Counted from the stretch's first letter, positions 21,971 to 33,288 are shown. The stretch: DNA of 64,000 bases from Haematobia irritans (GCF_050003625.1 NC_134399.1:225612975-225676974); one strand, 5' to 3'. Made by a program: numbers and translations. Notes: generated by a model not told the origin, from the sequence alone.

Positions 21971-23728
21971 ACTTGAAGTTGCCTATAAAAATATATTTTG
22001 TTTGGATCAACGCTGAAAATATGTTATATAAAATATTTTTTAAATAGAAACTTACAATATTTGAAAATGATAAATTTGAAAAAATATGCCATTGTTGTAG
22101 TTGTTAGCATAGTTTGAGTAGCTTAGTTTTAGTAATGACTTTTATTAAACATGCAAGGGGACAACAGTTTGAGAGTCATTGGGGAGTAGCAATAGAGTCA
22201 GCTAAACGAAAGACAATAATAAAACGATTGTAAAACTGAAAAAATATTAATAGAGATACTCTTTATAGAACGTGTGGTGGTGAGAGGTCAGTTTTCTGTG
22301 TACTATGTATTATGCCAGTTATTGTTGTTGAATAGCAAAACCATTGGTTCCCCAATTTTCCACAAAGCCAATTTACAAAATTTAAAGATATGATCGCACA
22401 GACAACCAGAATTGTTTAAAGCCATCCAGAAAATTTTTTAGTCATTTTATTTCATTCAAAAACTTCTCATCAAGTAAAAAGCTAAAAGAAAATTTTTTGG
22501 AATTCCAAAAATTTCCCAGTGATATTAAACTAAAACATTATGTGACCCTAATAGTTTTGAAAATCAATAAACACCTGGATTGAATTTAATGATTAGAATA
22601 ATTTTGCAAAACTATAATTTCAATCAATAATTAAAGCAAGAGGCATTTTTTTCTCCAGAGAAAATCAACATTGCAAACAACAAAAACATAGAGCAAATCA
22701 AGACTTATTCCAATTGCTACAATCAGAAGATGTAGCCAAAGCAAAATACAAGAACCAAATAAATGTTTTTAACAGGAGGCCAAATGACTAACCAAACGGG
22801 AGCGGAGTTTCGCTCCCATATCGCTCGTTGTCGTCATATTCAATTGATTGTAAACGAATGGTAAGTATAACCACTAAAGGACAGACATACATACGAAGCA
22901 ACTGCCTCTTACAGCATCCCTGAACACCAGTTTCAAGAAACAACTGAAAACAAAACCTGCACCTATATCTCCCTCGGTTGTATGCAATCTGGTGCCACAA
23001 AAGTCATATTTGTGGTTATGGGATGAAATGTTTTTTTTCCAATGCAGTGCAAAAGACAAAGCCCAAGAAATGGCGGTATAAATCTGGTTTGTTTACCACT
23101 CACACACACATATACTCATGCACACTCGCACTGCCATTATTAGTCAATCTCTCTCTAGCACTACCAAAGACAATGCAATCTCTTTAGTTTACTAGCATTA
23201 AATTTCCGTACTGGCGAGAGTAAGTCCTAAGTGAGTCTCTTATTGATCCATGCTGTAGACGAATGTAGGTGCCTTTGTAAAGTCTGCATTGCTGATCAAA
23301 TTATTTTTTGTTGACTGTTATCTTTGTCGTTTGTATAAATGCCGTTGTTGATCTCCCAATTTCGCACGATTTTAAATAAATGGACTTTTGAGGAGCAGCA
23401 GCTGTTGCTGCTGCCATCGTGACGGAGGCTGCACAAAGCTTCCATCCAGTTTCATTCATGTTATGGTACCATGCTGGGATTTTGGTGCACTGGTTGCTTG
23501 ATCGTAGCTTGCTTTTCATTTGAGGCGGATGGACTATATTCATATAAGAGTCATTTTGTGATTTTTTTTCGGTATGTCTTGAGCTTCTGTCTGTTTGTAA
23601 CACTCCATAATATTTGTCTAAATTTTTGGGGAAAGTGATGATATTCATAGCTTAGTTTGATGCGACCAGGTTTTGTAGAAATTGGATACGAGACCATTTA
23701 TTAGACTATCATTACTCAGGACTCAGCA
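21971..23728. other. unique-looking DNA with one candidate exon
   Basis: No repeat family from this window is recognised. Apart from the candidate exon at 22659-22860 there is no supported coding sequence. Short open frames between 22788 and 23648 on both strands overlap and lack motifs. Confidence 0.3.
22784..22860 (+). CDS. candidate first coding exon of a host gene
   Basis: A good fly start context (CCAAATG) at 22784 opens 25 codons beginning MTNQTGAEFRSHIARCRH and running directly into ATG|GTAAGTATAA, a perfect 5' splice site at 22861. About 125 bp upstream TTTTTTTCTCCAG (ending at 22658) is a strong 3' splice site, so 22659-22860 would be an exon carrying 5' UTR and start codon. GC content rises over this segment. 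No downstream exon was identified and the peptide is too short to assign. The alternative is chance. Confidence 0.3.
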
Positions 23729-23879
23729 CAAGGCTGTATTTAGGGGGGGGATGAGGTGGATCAAACCCCCCACCCTACTTTTTACAAAATTTCAACAAAA
23801 ATTTCACTGGAAGATTATTGTCAAGAGACTGAATATTAAAGAAAATAAAATTTTGACAAAATTTTCTATAGAAATAAAA

Positions 23880-23966
23880 TTGACAAGCATACTTTTCCTC
23901 TGTTGGTTAAGCTACACTTGTAGTTTAGTCAATGCATGGCTTTAAGCTGATATCAAAAAAAAAAAA
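23880..23966 (+). mobile_element. LINE-like 3' tail fragment
   Basis: GACAAGCATACTTTTCCTCTG to GGCTTTAAGCTGATATC, then an A-rich run. It matches the minus strand of 57893-58150 and 41345-41643. The short length with poly-A is typical of a 5'-truncated retroposon. Confidence 0.55.
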
Positions 23967-24175
23967 TAAAAATAACGATTGAAGAGAAGCCAACAATAAC
24001 AAACAAAACGAATTTTGCAAAAATTTCCTATAGAATAATATAGAATCGCATTCTTTTTTCGACTAAAACTTTCTTGAAGTTCAATAAAATCCTGTTTTTG
24101 ACTATGTCTTTTACAAAATCGAGATTTTCTTCCCACATGAACATGTCTGTTTTGCCATATTTGTAAAATACTATT

Positions 24176-24523
24176 AGGTTAGGTTAGGTTATGTGGCAGC
24201 CCGATGTATCAGGCTCACTTAGACTATTCAGTCCATTGTGATACCACAGTGGTGAACTTCTCTCTTATCACTGAGTGCTGCCCGATTCCATGTTAAGCTC
24301 ATTGACAAGGGACCTCCTTTTTATAGCCGAGTCCGAACGGTGTTCCACATTCCAGTGAAACCACTTAGAGAAGCTTTGAAACCCTCAGAAATGTCACCAG
24401 CATTACTGAGGTGGGATAATCCACCGCTGAAAAACTTTTTGGTGTTCGGTCGTAGCAGGAATCGAACCCACGACCTTGTGTATGCAAGGCGGGCATGCTA
24501 ACCATTGCACCACGGTGGCTCCC
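24176..24523 (-). mobile_element. tRNA-derived SINE, full length
   Basis: In minus orientation: head GGGAGCCACCGTGGTGCAAT with box A and box B (GGTTCGATTCC), body, and tail of CCTAA repeats. It is flanked by AAAATACTATT and AAAAAGACTATT, an almost perfect target duplication. The copy-2 hAT near 50990-51010 has the same site without a SINE, which proves the insertion. Confidence 0.93.
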
Positions 24524-24664
24524 AAAAAGACTATTAGCAAATAAGGTTGATAAAGACTTTCTCAAAATATTAAAATATTTTGTCAAAGCTAAAAATGTCT
24601 ACACAAAAGGTACTAAATCATTCGCGGGGGTACTACGGTACTGACCGGGGTGAAAAAGGTTTGA

Positions 24665-24895
24665 AAAAAGTACTATAGGACTGCAGTTTCCATCCCTGCA
24701 GTTACTACGTGCTCATCCGAACGTTCATTTTCAACAATGAAGAGATTAAAGATGTATCTTAGAAATTCGACTAGCGAGAGTAGACTCAAAGGATTGGCAT
24801 TAATGTCGGTTCATCGCCGAATAAATGTGCCGACTGAAGAAGTCATTGATTTATTTGCTGCCCAAAAAGCCCGTCGGCTCAATTTAATATTATAA
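24665..24895 (+). pseudogene. hAT transposase C-terminal (dimerisation) remnant
   Basis: An open frame of 76 codons ends at TAA 24893. It contains CSSERSFSTMKRLK, then RLKGLALMSVHRRINV, the signature of the hAT family C-terminal dimerisation region (ERSFS...LK.YLR...RL..LA...H). The rest of the transposase is absent. The frame is open and unbroken in this copy, unlike copy 2 at 51152. It lies inside the hAT element at 23729-24966, so it is a relic of the autonomous parent rather than a host gene. Confidence 0.8.
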
Positions 24896-24966
24896 AAATA
24901 TTGTATACATACCTATGCATAAATAACATTTTCTACACATGAGATTATATGAATATTTTTTTTTAA

Positions 24967-25209
24967 AGTTTAAAGTTAAAGTTGTACTTGTTATCGTTCA
25001 AAAGTTTGCGTCATTTTAATAGACCGACATGACTAGATGAATAAAATAGCTAAATTGGTATCACTGCTCTCTTTATTGCAATGCTCTCCTAAATACGCTC
25101 TATTGTCAATTAATATTTTCACCATGCCAGCATAACAAATGGTAAACAGAAAAAACTATAACAACAAGTCGAACACCAATTTCTAAAGCTAACGGTACAA
25201 CTGCAATAC
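24967..25209. other. short unique segment, no gene
   Basis: Nothing recognisable. Confidence 0.3.
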
Positions 25210-26233
25210 AAATGTCTCCACTAAGACTTAAGATTTACAAATTGAAAGAAATTCTGAACTATTTTGTGGAAGACACGGGTGTAGTTCAGCTTTATGCTTT
25301 ATTTGAGTACACCCTCAAAAAAAATCGCTTCTCTAACATATGTTCCAAACATATTTTGCAGGAAGCACATATATTATTGGATACTGCCGAAACATTAATA
25401 TGTTCGTTTTATGTGAGCATATTATATGTTTGGAAGCATTTTGAGTCCAAAAATAGTTTATGCTTGGAAGAATTCCCCAAAGAAGATTGTGCTCATTCCC
25501 TCACGTAATTTTCACTTCCACGAAATTTTTGAGTTCTTCGCATCTTTTTCTGTAATACAAATATGCTGTTTTTTTTCAAATGTCTATTCTCTTGGTTCCG
25601 AATATTAATTCTAATATTCAAATTAAATAATATTTAGACTTAAGCATATTAAATTTTTGGCCTTATCATGAAACAGTTTTCCGAAACAACAAACAAGCGG
25701 TTTCCCAGAAATTGCTCTCATTTCATTCTCTCGCTGTGTTATGTTGATATCTTTTTATTCAACCCTCCCGGTTTCCATCTCTATTTCTTTCTCTATACTA
25801 ACTCTCTCTCTGTCGCTCTCTGAATAAAGTATCCCAACATATATATGTTTACTCGAAATTTGTAAATTTATATATGTTTACATTCACACATATTATTTTT
25901 ATGAAATATTCATGCCCCAAACATAATATATTCTAACATATTAACATATGTGTCCCAAACATTTTGTGTTAGTTTAGGAACATTACATGTTTGTACTTAA
26001 ATGTATTGTGTTTAAAAATTGTGCCCGAAACACATTTTGTTTATATCGGAACATATGAAAAACATATTTTTCTAACAGTGTATATTTTTCTCCTCGGTTT
26101 TAGTTAATTTTACTAACGTACAAAAAAAATTATTAGAGTAAAGGAAACTTTCTCCAAACATAATAATTCCATAAAATAAAATAAAGTTAAATTGGCTTTA
26201 GTGAAATAGAGAGTTCACTTTTTTTGGAGTGTA
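25210..26233 (+). mobile_element. MITE1 copy split by MITE3
   Basis: 25210-25309 and 26081-26233 join to give the same sequence as 29737-29985 (GAACTATTTTGTGGAAGACA, then TTCGGTTTTAGTTAATTT). The end is TTCACTTTTTTTGGAGTG. The outer left end is missing or very diverged. Confidence 0.75.
25310..26080 (+). mobile_element. MITE3, TA-target element rich in ACATATGT motifs
   Basis: 771 bp between TA dinucleotides (25308 and 26081). Ends are CACCCTCAAAAAAAATCGC and TTTTTCTAACAGTG. The interior has many AACATATGTT-like palindromic motifs. Relatives lie at 43695-45230, 46905-47390 and 61085-61578. The uninterrupted MITE1 at 29825 shows the target TTTGAGTATATTTTT. It is non-coding. Confidence 0.85.
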
Positions 26234-27506
26234 TAGAACCCCCTATGTTATATCTCTGAAGTGGCACAAATCAATGTCGACTTTAGCCAACTCTTACTTT
26301 AGTTTGTTCTCCTTTCTCCTTAAAGTTGTTTTGATTGCGACAATAGCGCAGTTTCGTAGTTTCGTTGCTGCCAACTGACGGTTGAATGGTCGGTCATGTT
26401 GTTTTGTTCTGTTTTATGAGTTTAAAGGAGCGACGTCGACAACATGATCACACCTGTGCTAAGCTTTTGACATTTCCAAAACGAAACGATCTCATTCACA
26501 AGTACCCTCCAATATAACGTGTCAGTAGCCTCCGGACCCATATTTCTAAAGAAACTTTACTTTGGTCAATACCAATGTTGTTTGCATTGTTGCTCTGGGC
26601 TTAACGAAGTTTTTTTTTTTGTTGGTGTTGTTGTTGTGTTTGCTTTGACTGCTGTAGTAGTACATAGTTGTTGACTATTATATGTTGGCCATTGTTGATA
26701 GTGTTGCAATCTGCATTTACCTACTTCAACTAACAACTGCCTATTTAGACAAGCCAACAGGCAAACGAGGCAAAGCTGAGAGTAAGCGAACAACATCAAC
26801 CATACATCAATTTGCGAATCACTCATGTAATTTAATTACACGTCCGTTCTCATTCTTATTACTCCACTGTTTAATATTCCACAAATTGAAGTTTTCCATT
26901 TGGGGCTGTTTGATTGTAATGACTGGCAAAACCAGAAAATGGACCAAATTATTGCCAATTGCTGTGGACTGGAGTGTTTGTGAGGGATTTCAAAGCTGCT
27001 GGAACTTCCTATTTTAACTTTGTGTGAACTCCTGCGCAAGGCACCACTCTCCTCCATGGCTAGAAGATAATTGGTTTAATTGTTCACATTTAAAATCTTT
27101 ATTGGAATATTTAAATTTTATAATAGATTTATTATAGAGACTGTGAAATTTGTTGCTTGTTCGTGTGTGTGTGTGCGTGTGTGTGTAATGGAATTTCTTG
27201 GTAAACCTTAAAGGCATGGTGTTTCCAAGTGTTATAGTTATTACGAAATTACCACATTAAGTAAATTTTAATCTTTATCTGTATCAAAATGTTAAGAGTA
27301 GAGATATATGCCAATGAGGGTAATGGACCTAAATGTATCAGGCAATAGATACATAAGTTTCACATTGAAAACCAGAAGTTTGAGTGCGAAGGAAAAATTT
27401 CTGCCGGGACAATTAATGCATTTCGGGTTTAAAAATGTATGCATTTAGGGTTTTAATTTGTGATAAATTTTCAAGTGCATTTGACTATCGATATTCAATA
27501 ATTAGT
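26234..27506. other. unique-looking DNA, no gene supported
   Basis: Contains a GT-rich stretch near 27160-27185 and scattered open frames (26566-27057) without motifs on either strand. Confidence 0.3.
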
Positions 27507-28378
27507 ATAAAATATTGTGAATACAAATTTTGCTTAGCATAGAAGACGCATTTCTATAAAAAAAAGTTGTTTTCCTTGTCCAAAAGTCGATAAACTTTTC
27601 AATGAAGTCGTATTGTCCTTATAATTAAGTGATTTGTCTTAAAAATGGGTATCTTAACATGAAAGAAAAAATTTATAGGCTAAGGTCAACTTGACTTTAA
27701 TAATTCAGAAAAATTCTTTAAATTAAATGAAATTGTCTTTAAATTTGTTGTCTTTTTGAAAAAAAAGCATGCCCGGTTCCAAAGATTTTGTCTTTACTTT
27801 AACAATTTTGGTATTGATTCCGAGCCAAAGAAGCGGAGAATACAAGTAAGGATACTTTAAGACACAATTCTCTTTTAAATTTAGGTTTTGTGTACTTGCT
27901 TCTAGCAAGCTAATTTTAATTTTTCGTTTTTTCAGCTTTTGTTTCTTCATATGCTATCCAAGTCTTTTAAAAACGAGTTAACGACCACTTTATTTTCCAA
28001 ATCCAAACTCAACTTCCACTAAAAATTATGCTATGTTTGAAGTAAAAAACTTCTTTAAAATAAAGTTTTGAAAAACATGTCCTATATTTGAACGATTTTT
28101 TGCTTTGTAGTCAAGATGCAAAAAGACAACAAATTTAAAGACAATTTCATTAAATTTAAAGAATTTTTCTGAATTATTAAAGTCAAGTTGACCTTAGCCC
28201 AAAAAATTTTTCTTTCATGTTATGATATGTTACTAACTTTTAAGTCAAAGCACTTATAAATTCATTGAAGAGTTTATCAACAAAGAAAAAACTTTATATT
28301 GGAGAAATGCGTCTTTTATGCTAAGCAAAATTTGCATTCGTATCTTTGGCCTCACGACAATATTTTTTTCAGTGTGGC
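27507..28378. mobile_element. foldback element with long inverted arms
   Basis: The left arm (27507-27770, GCTTAGCATAGAAGACGC and on to TTTGTTGTCTTTTTG) is the inverted complement of the right arm (28120-28355, CAAAAAGACAACAAATTT to ATGCTAAGC). The arms are about 230-260 bp with small gaps, enclosing about 350 bp. A half copy lies at 31994-32558. No gene. Confidence 0.7.
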
Positions 28379-28439
28379 AAGGTAAATTAAACTTTCATTT
28401 TACCATTGTGTTCTAAATTGTATGTCAGTCCATATCGAG

Positions 28440-28606
28440 TCTACACTCAAAAAAAAGTTTACTTGAATTTTGACCTTCCCTTAGGGATTTTGGTATTAAT
28501 CTAGGATCAATAAAATTAAAGTTAGGATAAATGTCTTCTCATTTCTCATTTCATTCTCTCTTCGCGGTATATTAATAAAGCTATTCACTTACAAACAAAT
28601 GCCAGC
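28440..28606 (+). mobile_element. MITE2-type fragment, target of the piggyBac-type element
   Basis: ACACTCAAAAAAAAGTTTAC to ACAAATGCCAGC. It continues after the insertion at 30735 (AAATTCAAATTATAACCGG). The same join without insertion is seen at 46199-46250 and, inverted, at 20850-20900. Confidence 0.65.
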
Positions 28607-29160
28607 TTAACCCTTCGTTGCATGATTTAATTTGAGCAAGGATAAAAATTATTTAGTATGTTAGAATTGTTGTATATGGAGTTATGATACCGTAAACCAA
28701 TTTTCGTTCGATTCTGATCACTGAAGCAAAAGTTACGTAACATTGCATATATGCAATTTCATGCAGATAATCAATTTCTTTAGTCCACGTTGTTATCTCT
28801 ATATATCACAGGTAGAGGAGAAAAGTGATGAGATAAAAAAAGTTTTAAGTGAAAAATTTTATTGCTGGATGGGGAAAATGGAACATTTTTACTAAAAAAA
28901 ATTGTTTTCTCGCCAAACATAAAATATTTGCCAAAATCAGATAGCATGGTTGCGTCAAACATGTTACTAACATTTTACTTCTGAAACATGTTTGAGGTGA
29001 TCATATTCCTTCTCGGGGTGCAATATTAAAAGTCAAACTCTTGGGATTCTAAATAATTTCTGCCTTTTTTGATGCACAGAATTCCCCAGTTTTGCATTTA
29101 ACACAAAGGGATGTGAACTTGGAGAACGCAATCCCATAGATGCGAGACCGTTTGCCGTTT

Positions 29161-29196
29161 ACCATTGCACTGTTCCACGTAGAACAGTGCAATGGT
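29161..29196. repeat. 15-bp perfect hairpin
   Basis: ACCATTGCACTGTTC and GAACAGTGCAATGGT enclose a 6-nt loop (CACGTA), inside the piggyBac-type element. Confidence 0.7.
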
Positions 29197-29328
29197 CGGA
29201 GGGGCGACGAAAGTTGGAGCGTAACATGCTGAAAACTGGTTTTTGTATATACCAGCTTACATGATACACGGAAATCTGGACCCTCGTTTTTACTTAGGGT
29301 AGGTATAATGGCGACTTTTCAGTTAATT

Positions 29329-29673
29329 ATCACTGAGTGTAGTTCGATTCAATATTAAGCTCTATAGTTCCGAATTCGAACGGTCTTCCACCACACTGAA
29401 AAAACAGTGAACCCACCAGAAAGAAAACTTTCGGTTAATTTTAGAAAATTTTGAATATTTGTAGAAAATTTTAACTAAACAGTATTACAAACGCTGGCAC
29501 AAATCACTGAGTGTAGTTCGATTCAATATTAAGCTCTATAGTTCCGAATTCGAACGGTCTTCCACCACACTGAAAAAACAGTGAACCCACCAGAAAGAAA
29601 ACTTTCGGTTAATTTTAGAAAATTTTGAATATTTGTAGAAAATTTTAACTAAACAGTATTACAAACGCTGGCA
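29329..29673 (+). repeat. 174-bp tandem duplication
   Basis: Sequence from ATCACTGAGTGTAGTTCG to ACAAACGCTGGCA occurs twice in direct order, 174 bp apart (29329 and 29503). Each unit holds a worn minus-strand SINE scrap plus the left end of MITE1, so the duplication post-dates the MITE1 insertion. Confidence 0.85.
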
Positions 29674-29991
29674 TCACGCCAGTTGGAAGGAAAAACTTAG
29701 AGTTCAAAATTGCAAGAATGTCTTTAGTGACATATGAAGTTCATGATGGACGCATTTTTGGTAAAATTTACAAATTTAAAGAAATTCTGAACTATTTTGT
29801 GGAAGACACGAATTTAGTTAATCTTTATGCTTCATTTGAGTATATTTTTTTCTTCGGTTTTAGTTAATTTAACTAACGTACACAAAAAATTATTAGAGTA
29901 AAGGAAACTTTCTCCAAACATAATAATTCCATGAACTAAAATAAAGTTAAATTGGCTTTAGTGAAATAGAGAGTTCACTTTTTTTTGAGTG
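29394..29991 (+). mobile_element. MITE1 copy with duplicated left end
   Basis: Starts CACTGAAAAAACAGTGAAC at 29394 and again at 29568 because of the tandem duplication. It ends TTCACTTTTTTTTGAGTG at 29991. Non-coding. Confidence 0.8.
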
Positions 29992-30130
29992 CATGAGGAA
30001 GCTTTTAGACACCTAAAATTTTCACCAACATATTGACAGCGGATAGACCACCGCAAAAAAATGTTGAACCCATTTAACCTATCTATCACGATGATATACG
30101 TGTAACAATTACTACCCAGCAGCTTGTATG

Positions 30131-30328
30131 TTATACGATTCTCCAACGATGTAGGGCAAGGATCAAATCGAATCTTCTTCTACGACCTCGATTTATATCA
30201 AACTCGGTGTTTAAATCTTCACCATCATCAAAATACTCGTCTTTATATTCATATTCGTCGTTAAGTTTCCTAGTAGTAACAAAAATTGATTGAATGCATG
30301 ACATTGCACATATGCAATTATATGGCAT
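30131..30328 (-). pseudogene. acidic ORF inside the piggyBac-type element
   Basis: A 65-codon frame with RKLNDEYEYKDEYFDDGEDL followed by a basic stretch NRGRRRRFDLI. piggyBac transposases often begin with an acidic region, so this could be a remnant of the transposase N-terminus, but no catalytic motif is present and the match is by character only. It could equally be chance. Confidence 0.25.
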
Positions 30329-30774
30329 ATATGCAATGACAGTTCATATCGGCTCAAACGCATGAAATTGCAGATATGATATCATACATTGTAGAGCACT
30401 TGTAAATATAATTTGTATTATAAAACTATATACGTAGCGTTTAGAATAGAGTAAACTTTTCATTTTATATTTACATTTAAAAAAAAATTAAGAAAGTTTC
30501 ATAATATTAAAACAAATAAGTTAAATTTTTCGAGGTACTCAAAATGCTTATTTTAATTTCGCTTTATTTAAATGAAATTGTTACGATGCTGGACAAAATC
30601 CTTATCAAATATAATCTACGGCTTCCAAAATGTGAATATCAAAAAAAATTATGGTAAAATATGTAAAAGAATAGGAGCTAGACAGGCAAGAAACTAACAT
30701 TGCATATATGCAATGTCATGCAACGAAGGGTTAAAAATTCAAATTATAACCGGTACTTCATAGTTTATATAGTT

Positions 30775-31337
30775 CACAGAAAAAAATATCACCAAAATAT
30801 TTCCATTAAAAAAGTTAATTGAAGTTGAAAAGTTTTTCCATTAATAAATTAATTGATACAATTAACTTTTTAATCATGATAGAAACATTAAGTTAATTAA
30901 GTCAATGATTGAAAATTTTAAAATTTTTAATTAAAAAATTAATTGATACAATTAACTTTTTAATCAAATTCGGAAGACTAATTCAGTTAAAAAAGTGCTG
31001 ATTTTTTTAAATTAAAAATGTATTGCAAACAATCATTTGTTAATCCAAATAAAAACTCTAAGCCAATTCAGAAAGTAATTAAAAATAGTTACCTTTTTCA
31101 ATTAATAAATTAATTGAGTTTTGCAATCAACATCAATTAAATTTTTAATTGAATCAATTAAAAAATTAATTGAAATTTGCTGAAAAAATCAATTAATTTT
31201 TTAATCAAGAATTTTTTCTATGCCCAATTAAAACTGTGATTGATACTATCATTTTCGTGATTGAAGACATTTCAATTAAAAAATTAATTGGATCAATTAA
31301 TTTGGTGATTGAATCAGAAAAAAATTTTTTTGTGTGT
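30775..31337. mobile_element. MITE4, AATTAATT-rich element
   Basis: Ends CACAGAAAAAAAT and ATTTTTTTGTGTG are inverted. The interior is dominated by imperfect palindromes such as AAAAAATTAATTG and CAATTAATTTTTT. Pieces recur at 42860-43330, 52262-52380 and 57780-57860. No gene. Confidence 0.65.
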
Positions 31338-31993
31338 TTATAGTTTATTTTGCACCAAAAGTGTTAGTATGCCACTAATATTGAGTCCATTATTAAAAAA
31401 GAGGAAATCGGTCAATTAGTTGTGGGTAATAAATCCAAATTTCTACAAATAGGGCAATAGATTTATGTAAGAGCTACATGTAAGTGTAAATACGATCAGC
31501 TAGTACATTAAAATTTGAAATTTGAATAACATAGGTTAATAAATAAGAGTATGTTATTATGGCCAAATATGACAAAATCGAGCGATGCATATATATGGGA
31601 CCTATATCTAAATCTGAACCAATTTGTATAATATTCTGTAGGTATGATTGATATCACAGAAGGTCACTTTGTGTAAAATTTGAGTACGATCAGTTAATAA
31701 ATGAGGCCCCTATGGTCAAAAATAAGGTTATTAGGGGCAAATTTTTCAAAATCGGGCGATACATACATATGGGAGATATATCTAAATTTTAACCGATTTC
31801 GATGAAATTTTGCACATGCAGTTAGTGCTATAGAAGATTACATTTAGCCAACCTTGGTTACGATCGGTTGATAAATAAGTGTTTTGCGGCCAAATTTGAC
31901 CAAATCGGGCGATACATATATAAGGGAGCTATATCTAAATCTGAACCGATTTCGATGAAATTGCGCACATACAGTTATACAAGTAATGATACT

Positions 31994-32558
31994 TTTAAGA
32001 CACAATTCTCTTTTAAATTTGGGTTTTGTGTACTTGTTCCTAGGAAGCAAATTTTAATTGTCGCTTTTTCAGCTTTTTTTCTTCATACGCTATCAAAGTC
32101 CTTTAAAAATTAGTTAACGACAACTTTATTTTCCAAATTAGGACTCGACATCCAGTATAAATTATGTTTCAAGTAAAAAACTTCTTTAAAATAAAGTGTT
32201 GAAAAACAGGTCCTATATTTGAACGATTTTTTGCTTTGTAGTCAAGATGCAAAAAGACAACAAATTTAAGAAAATTTCATTAACTTTAAAGAGTTTTTCT
32301 GAATTATTAAAGTCAAGTTAACCTTACCCCAAAAAATTTTTCTTTCATGTTATGATACCCATTTTGCCTTAAAAATGGGTATCATAACATGAAATCACTT
32401 AGTTATAAGGACAATACGACTTCAGTGAAAAGTTTATCGACTTTTGGACAAGGAAATAAACTTTATATTAGAGAACTGCGTCTTCTATGCCAAGCAAAAT
32501 TTGCATTCGTATTTTAAGGACATGAAATCTTTGGTCTCACGACAATATTTTTTTCAGT
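31994..32558 (+). mobile_element. half foldback element
   Basis: Aligns with 27860-28378 (CTTTTAAGACACAATTCTC to AATATTTTTTTCAGTGTA). Unlike that copy it contains a perfect hairpin at 32343-32394. Confidence 0.7.
32343..32394. repeat. 23-bp perfect inverted repeat with 6-nt loop
   Basis: Arms 32343-32365 and 32372-32394 pair perfectly around GCCTTA. The arm core is CATGTTATGATACCCATTTT. Confidence 0.9.
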
Positions 32559-33076
32559 GTATGTGCAATATTTGATGACGATCGGTTTGTAAAAAAGCGC
32601 AACGTCACTCCATTTGTCGAAATCGGGCGATACATATATATGGGAGCTATATCTAAATTTGATCCGATTTCTTCCAAATTCAATAGCGTTCGTCCTTGTA
32701 CCCAAAAAACACCCTGTACCAAATTTCATCCAAATCGGTTAATAATTGCGACCGGAATCCTGTGAACAACAAATACGTGGACAGACGGACGGACAGACAC
32801 CAAGCGCTAGATCGACTCAGGAGGTGATTCTGAGTCGATCGGTATATATTTTATGGGGTCTAAAATCAATATTTCTGGTAGGCACATTTTATGTGGTTTA
32901 GGGTATAAAAAGCAAAGAAGATCCTCAATCTTCAAAATAAGTCTTAGCGTTTCCATCTTAAATCTAAAGATATTTCATTTTATTTAAGGACGATTACTTT
33001 AAATAAAAAATTTGTTTCATTAATTTAAGGAAAAAATTATAATTTCCAAAAATTTTGTCGTAAATTTAATAAAAAA

Positions 33077-33288
33077 ACAAGTATGAAATCAAAAGTCGGG
33101 CGGGGCCGACTATATTATACCCTGCACCACTTTGTAGATCAAAATTGTCGATATATAAACGTTTGTCCCAAATACATACATTTAAATATCACTCGATCTG
33201 GACAGAAATTGATAGACTTCTACAAAATCTATACACTCATAATTAAAGTCGGCTAATGCACTAGGGTGGAACACAATGTTAGTAAAAA
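33077..33288 (-). mobile_element. DINE-like 3' end, partial tandem copy
   Basis: ACAAGTATG, hairpin GTCGGGCGGGGCCGAC and the following 170 bp. It stops exactly where the next complete element begins with ACAAGTAAGG at 33289. Confidence 0.8.

Larger units (their letters stand above)
23729..24966 (+). mobile_element. hAT-like element, copy 1, right end lost
   Basis: The left end CAAGGCTGTATTTAGGGGG matches the TIR of the complete copy at 50035-51491, and internal sequence aligns to about 24966, where the right TIR is missing. A LINE-like tail (23880-23966) and a SINE (24176-24523) have inserted. The C-terminal end of a transposase is retained. Confidence 0.75.
28611..30730. mobile_element. piggyBac-type element, non-autonomous
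   Basis: CCCTTCGTTGCATGA and its exact inverse TCATGCAACGAAGGG bound 2120 bp, flanked by TTAA at 28607 and 30731. TTAA target plus CCC-starting ends is the piggyBac signature. Subterminal palindromes of the type ATTGCATATATGCAAT occur near 28742, 30303 and 30697. A tandemly duplicated block and a MITE1 copy are nested inside. A full transposase is absent. Confidence 0.85.
31550..32905 (-). mobile_element. DINE-like element, second subfamily, interrupted
   Basis: Internal units (GGGCGATACATATATATGGG) lead to a 5' region with GATCGACTCAG / CTGAGTCGATC, an 11-bp stem, and GTTTAGGGTATAAAA at about 32905. A half foldback element (31994-32558) is inserted. The short open frames inside are repeat-derived. 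Confidence 0.65.

Noticed and set aside
26566..27057. overlapping ORFs of 73-111 codons
   Set aside because: All frames are similarly open, no motif is seen and no splice signals are convincing.
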